Source of the DNA: Clostridiaceae bacterium
GTDB lineage: Bacteria; Bacillota; Clostridia; Oscillospirales; Acutalibacteraceae
Direction of reading: 5' to 3'
Length of the DNA stretch: 5,836 nt
Assembly (NCBI GenBank): GCA_904501875.1
Contig: CAJGCQ010000071.1
Location: 1-5,836, forward strand
Position 1 is the stretch's first letter, and the number at the start of each line of letters is the position of its first letter. Both the position numbers and the translations under genes were made by a program. A model generated the notes under the pieces. That model searched no databases and had not been told where the DNA came from. It was given only the letters and a program-made list of their open reading frames with translations. Shown piece by piece: positions 4,796 to 5,836 of this stretch.

Positions 4796-5836
4796 TATTA
4801 AAATACCAGAGCTTTTATGCCCCGCAGGGGACTTAACAAGACTTAAAGCTGCCGTGGATTACGGTGCGGATGCGGTTTACCTTGCGGGCGAGGAATTCGG
4901 TATGCGTACCGCCGCAACCAACTTTGGCGAAGAGGACTTAAAAGAGGGTATTGAATACGCCCATAAAAACGGCGTTAAGGTGCATATAACCTGTAACACC
5001 ATTCCCCATAATGAAGAAATCCCCCGTCTGCCCGCCTTTTTGGAGCTTATAGACTCCTTGGGGGCGGATGCGGTTATCGCCGCAGACTTAGGTACAATAG
5101 GTCTTATAAAAAAATATGCCCCCCGCTTGGAGCTTCACGCCTCGGTGCAGTCGGGCATATGCAATTACCAAACCGCCAACGCCTTTTATAACTTGGGCGC
5201 AAAGCGTGTAGTATTAGCGAGGGAGCTTTCACTCGACGAAATTGCAGAGATAAGGGCAAAAACTCCTAAAGAGCTCCAGATTGAGGCCTTTGCCCACGGA
5301 GCTATGTGCGTTTCCTTCTCGGCAAGGTGCCTGCTTTCAAGCTATATGACAGGCAGGGACTCTAACCGAGGCGACTGTGCACAGCCCTGCCGTTGGAGCT
5401 ACTCCCTTATGGAAGAAAAGCGGGAGGGTCAGTATTTCGATATCACCGAGACCGACAAGGGCACTTATATTTTAAATGCCAACGACCTATGTATGGCAGA
5501 GCATCTTGATAAAATGGTGAAAAGCGGAGTAGACAGTATTAAAATAGAGGGCAGGGCGAAATCCCACTACTATGTTGCGGTAACTGCCAACGCCTACCGA
5601 GGCGCCCTTGATAGCCTGAAAGTCCAAGGGGACAGCTGGAAGCTTCCCTCTTGGGTTTCGGCTGAGCTTAACAAAATAAGCCACCGCACCTATTCGACAG
5701 GTTTCTTTTTCGGAAGACCCCAAAACGCCCAGACCTACGAAAATGCAGGATATATAAGGGATTACGCTGTGGCGGCTATTGTTGACGGCTACGAGGACGG
5801 CTTTATTATTGCCACGCTTAAAAATAAGTTCCTGCG
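4779..5836 (+). CDS. U32 family protein, TrhP-like tRNA hydroxylation factor (C-terminus beyond window)
   Basis: The first 352 residues of a protein of roughly 400 or more. U32 proteins are called peptidases, but the closest-looking relatives (E. coli TrhP/YegQ, B. subtilis YrrN/YrrO) are prephenate-dependent enzymes making 5-hydroxyuridine at tRNA position 34. The N-terminal barrel begins ELLCPAGDLTRLKAAVDYGA (11-30). The U32 signature reads EAFAHGAMCVSFSARCLLSS (169-188), with Ala182 where Gly is usual, followed by GRDSNRGDCAQPCRW (192-206). Cys177, Cys184, Cys200 and Cys204 are the expected iron-sulfur ligands. ILNANDLCMAEHL and VDSIKIEGRAKSHYYV match the TrhP pattern. It starts 17 nt inside the end of mltG in another frame with only a distant AAGGAA (12 nt upstream), so it is likely translationally coupled. 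The related rRNA factor RlhA is a less likely alternative. Confidence 0.92.
   Translation, partial: MNTSTDIKIPELLCPAGDLTRLKAAVDYGADAVYLAGEEFGMRTAATNFGEEDLKEGIEYAHKNGVKVHITCNTIPHNEEIPRLPAFLELIDSLGADAVIAADLGTIGLIKKYAPRLELHASVQSGICNYQTANAFYNLGAKRVVLARELSLDEIAEIRAKTPKELQIEAFAHGAMCVSFSARCLLSSYMTGRDSNRGDCAQPCRWSYSLMEEKREGQYFDITETDKGTYILNANDLCMAEHLDKMVKSGVDSIKIEGRAKSHYYVAVTANAYRGALDSLKVQGDSWKLPSWVSAELNKISHRTYSTGFFFGRPQNAQTYENAGYIRDYAVAAIVDGYEDGFIIATLKNKFL

Overview
The window looks like a chromosomal segment of a low-to-moderate GC Firmicute, most likely an anaerobic gut-type Clostridia member (Oscillospiraceae/Lachnospiraceae-like). This rests on the gene set: flavin-dependent ThyX, a Gram-positive MltG with a long cytoplasmic N-terminus, a TrhP-type U32 protein, GreA, and a PqqD-like/S26-like peptidase pair. 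AT-rich intergenic DNA with near-consensus housekeeping promoters and purine-rich Shine-Dalgarno sites supports it. The lineage is inferred from protein character, not from a search.

Left part (1-1405, minus strand): a three-gene operon reads leftward from a strong promoter (1440-1468). It encodes an 88-residue PqqD-like RRE-domain protein, a 152-residue S24/S26-type peptidase whose start codon overlaps the PqqD stop by one base, and the N-terminal 220 residues of a GH2 beta-galactosidase cut by the window edge. The first two resemble parts of a RiPP (modified peptide) system, but no precursor peptide or modifying enzyme is visible here.

Divergent intergenic region (1406-1559): it holds two back-to-back promoters, one for the leftward operon and one for greA.

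Right part (1560-5836, plus strand): greA stands first with its own promoter. A second promoter (2072-2100, extended -10) lies just after the greA stop. It is followed almost at once by a perfect 20-bp inverted repeat (2112-2166) that would form a large hairpin at the very 5' end of the next transcript. That transcript carries thyX, a DJ-1/PfpI-family gene, mltG and a U32 tRNA-hydroxylation-type protein (TrhP), which runs off the right edge. Gaps are 10-11 nt or overlaps, so these four genes form a tight housekeeping operon covering dTMP synthesis, carbonyl/oxidative stress, peptidoglycan strand release and tRNA wobble modification. The nearness of mltG, U32 genes and greA recalls the Bacillus subtilis yrrL-yrrM-yrrN-yrrO-udk-greA neighbourhood.

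The items most worth a second look are the 5'-end hairpin before thyX and the RRE/peptidase pair linked to a glycosidase. Most of the rest is ordinary core-genome content.
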